NCBI GenBank assembly: GCA_035528905.1
Contig: DATKXU010000028.1
Location: 1 to 30,197, forward strand
Reading direction: 5' to 3'
Origin: DATKXU01 sp035528905
GTDB taxonomy: Bacteria > Armatimonadota > UBA5829 > DTJY01
Length of the DNA: 30,197 nucleotides
This document shows positions 30,088 to 30,197 of the stretch, in pieces. Position 1 is the first letter of the stretch, and the number at the start of each line of letters is the position of its first letter. Position numbers and translations under genes: made by a program. Under the pieces are notes generated by a model. That model ran no database searches. It worked only from the letters and a program-made list of their open reading frames with translations, and was not told where the DNA came from.

Positions 30088-30197
30088 TGGGGTTGCGGGA
30101 GAGGGACGCTCTTTGGTATCAGTTATATCATCAAACAAAGCATCCAAGGAGGTGTCCTCATCCCGCATGCCTAGTGTACGACAAATGGCATACTTTC

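Noticed and set aside
29686..30168. A 160-codon minus-strand frame upstream of and overlapping lptC
   Set aside because: It contains the lpt promoter, overlaps lptC by 239 bases, lacks a ribosome-binding site, and its second half is lptC read out of frame.

Overview
The window comes from a GC-rich diderm bacterium. An lpt-type lipopolysaccharide export operon and an outer-membrane porin carrying an S-layer homology (SLH) domain occur together. Adding DUF3084, the prepilin-like H-x9-DG style tail and the frequent TTG/GTG starts, the best guess is Armatimonadota or another Terrabacteria diderm (Deinococcota, Cyanobacteria-like). This is inferred from gene content; there is no rRNA here to confirm it.

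Layout. 191-1539 (minus): a small ABC exporter, permease plus ATPase. 1744-2877 (minus): an orphan PilT-like ATPase. 3204-3425: a YuzA/DUF378 membrane protein. 3615-5405: a phosphohexomutase. 5857-6114 (plus): a stand-alone LuxR-type helix-turn-helix behind a consensus promoter and a leader of about 275 nt. 6212-7783 (minus): a secreted beta-propeller/prepilin-like gene interrupted by two in-frame stops. 7947-12751 (minus): a galactose/glucose operon (ROK kinase, a tiny coupled ORF, galT, a B12-binding radical SAM protein, galK) driven by a near-perfect promoter whose -35 overlaps the tauE stop codon. 12811-13605: a TauE/SafE permease. 13769-13858: a C-terminal scrap of a GH127 enzyme. 13998-14762 (plus): a SagB-type nitroreductase with an in-frame TGA. 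14830-18536 (minus): two carbohydrate-active (alpha/alpha)-barrel enzymes, one pectate-lyase-like and one GH127/DUF1680. 18782-20821 (plus): gyrB with a strong terminator. 21051-21925 (plus): a secreted protein with a one-base frameshift. 22002-24422 (minus): a small secreted protein and the SLH porin, which has its own promoter, leader and terminator. 24978-29924 (minus): lptC-lptA-lptB-lptF/G-DUF3084-YqgF-like, all in one direction.

Together the genes cover envelope biogenesis (lpt operon, porin, PilT), sugar use (Leloir galactose pathway, hexose phosphorylation, phosphohexomutase, plant-polysaccharide enzymes) and housekeeping (gyrB).

The most unusual features are these. Four genes look disrupted by single-base events: two stops in the propeller gene, a stop near the N-terminus of sagB, a +1 shift near the C-terminus of the 21 kb gene, and no canonical start codon at the expected lptB start. 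A GH127 gene remnant lies 2.6 kb from the intact copy. Several intergenic gaps share a peculiar low-complexity vocabulary, including a 19/20 match between sites 26 kb apart. No CRISPR array, tRNA, rRNA, integrase or intact transposase was seen.
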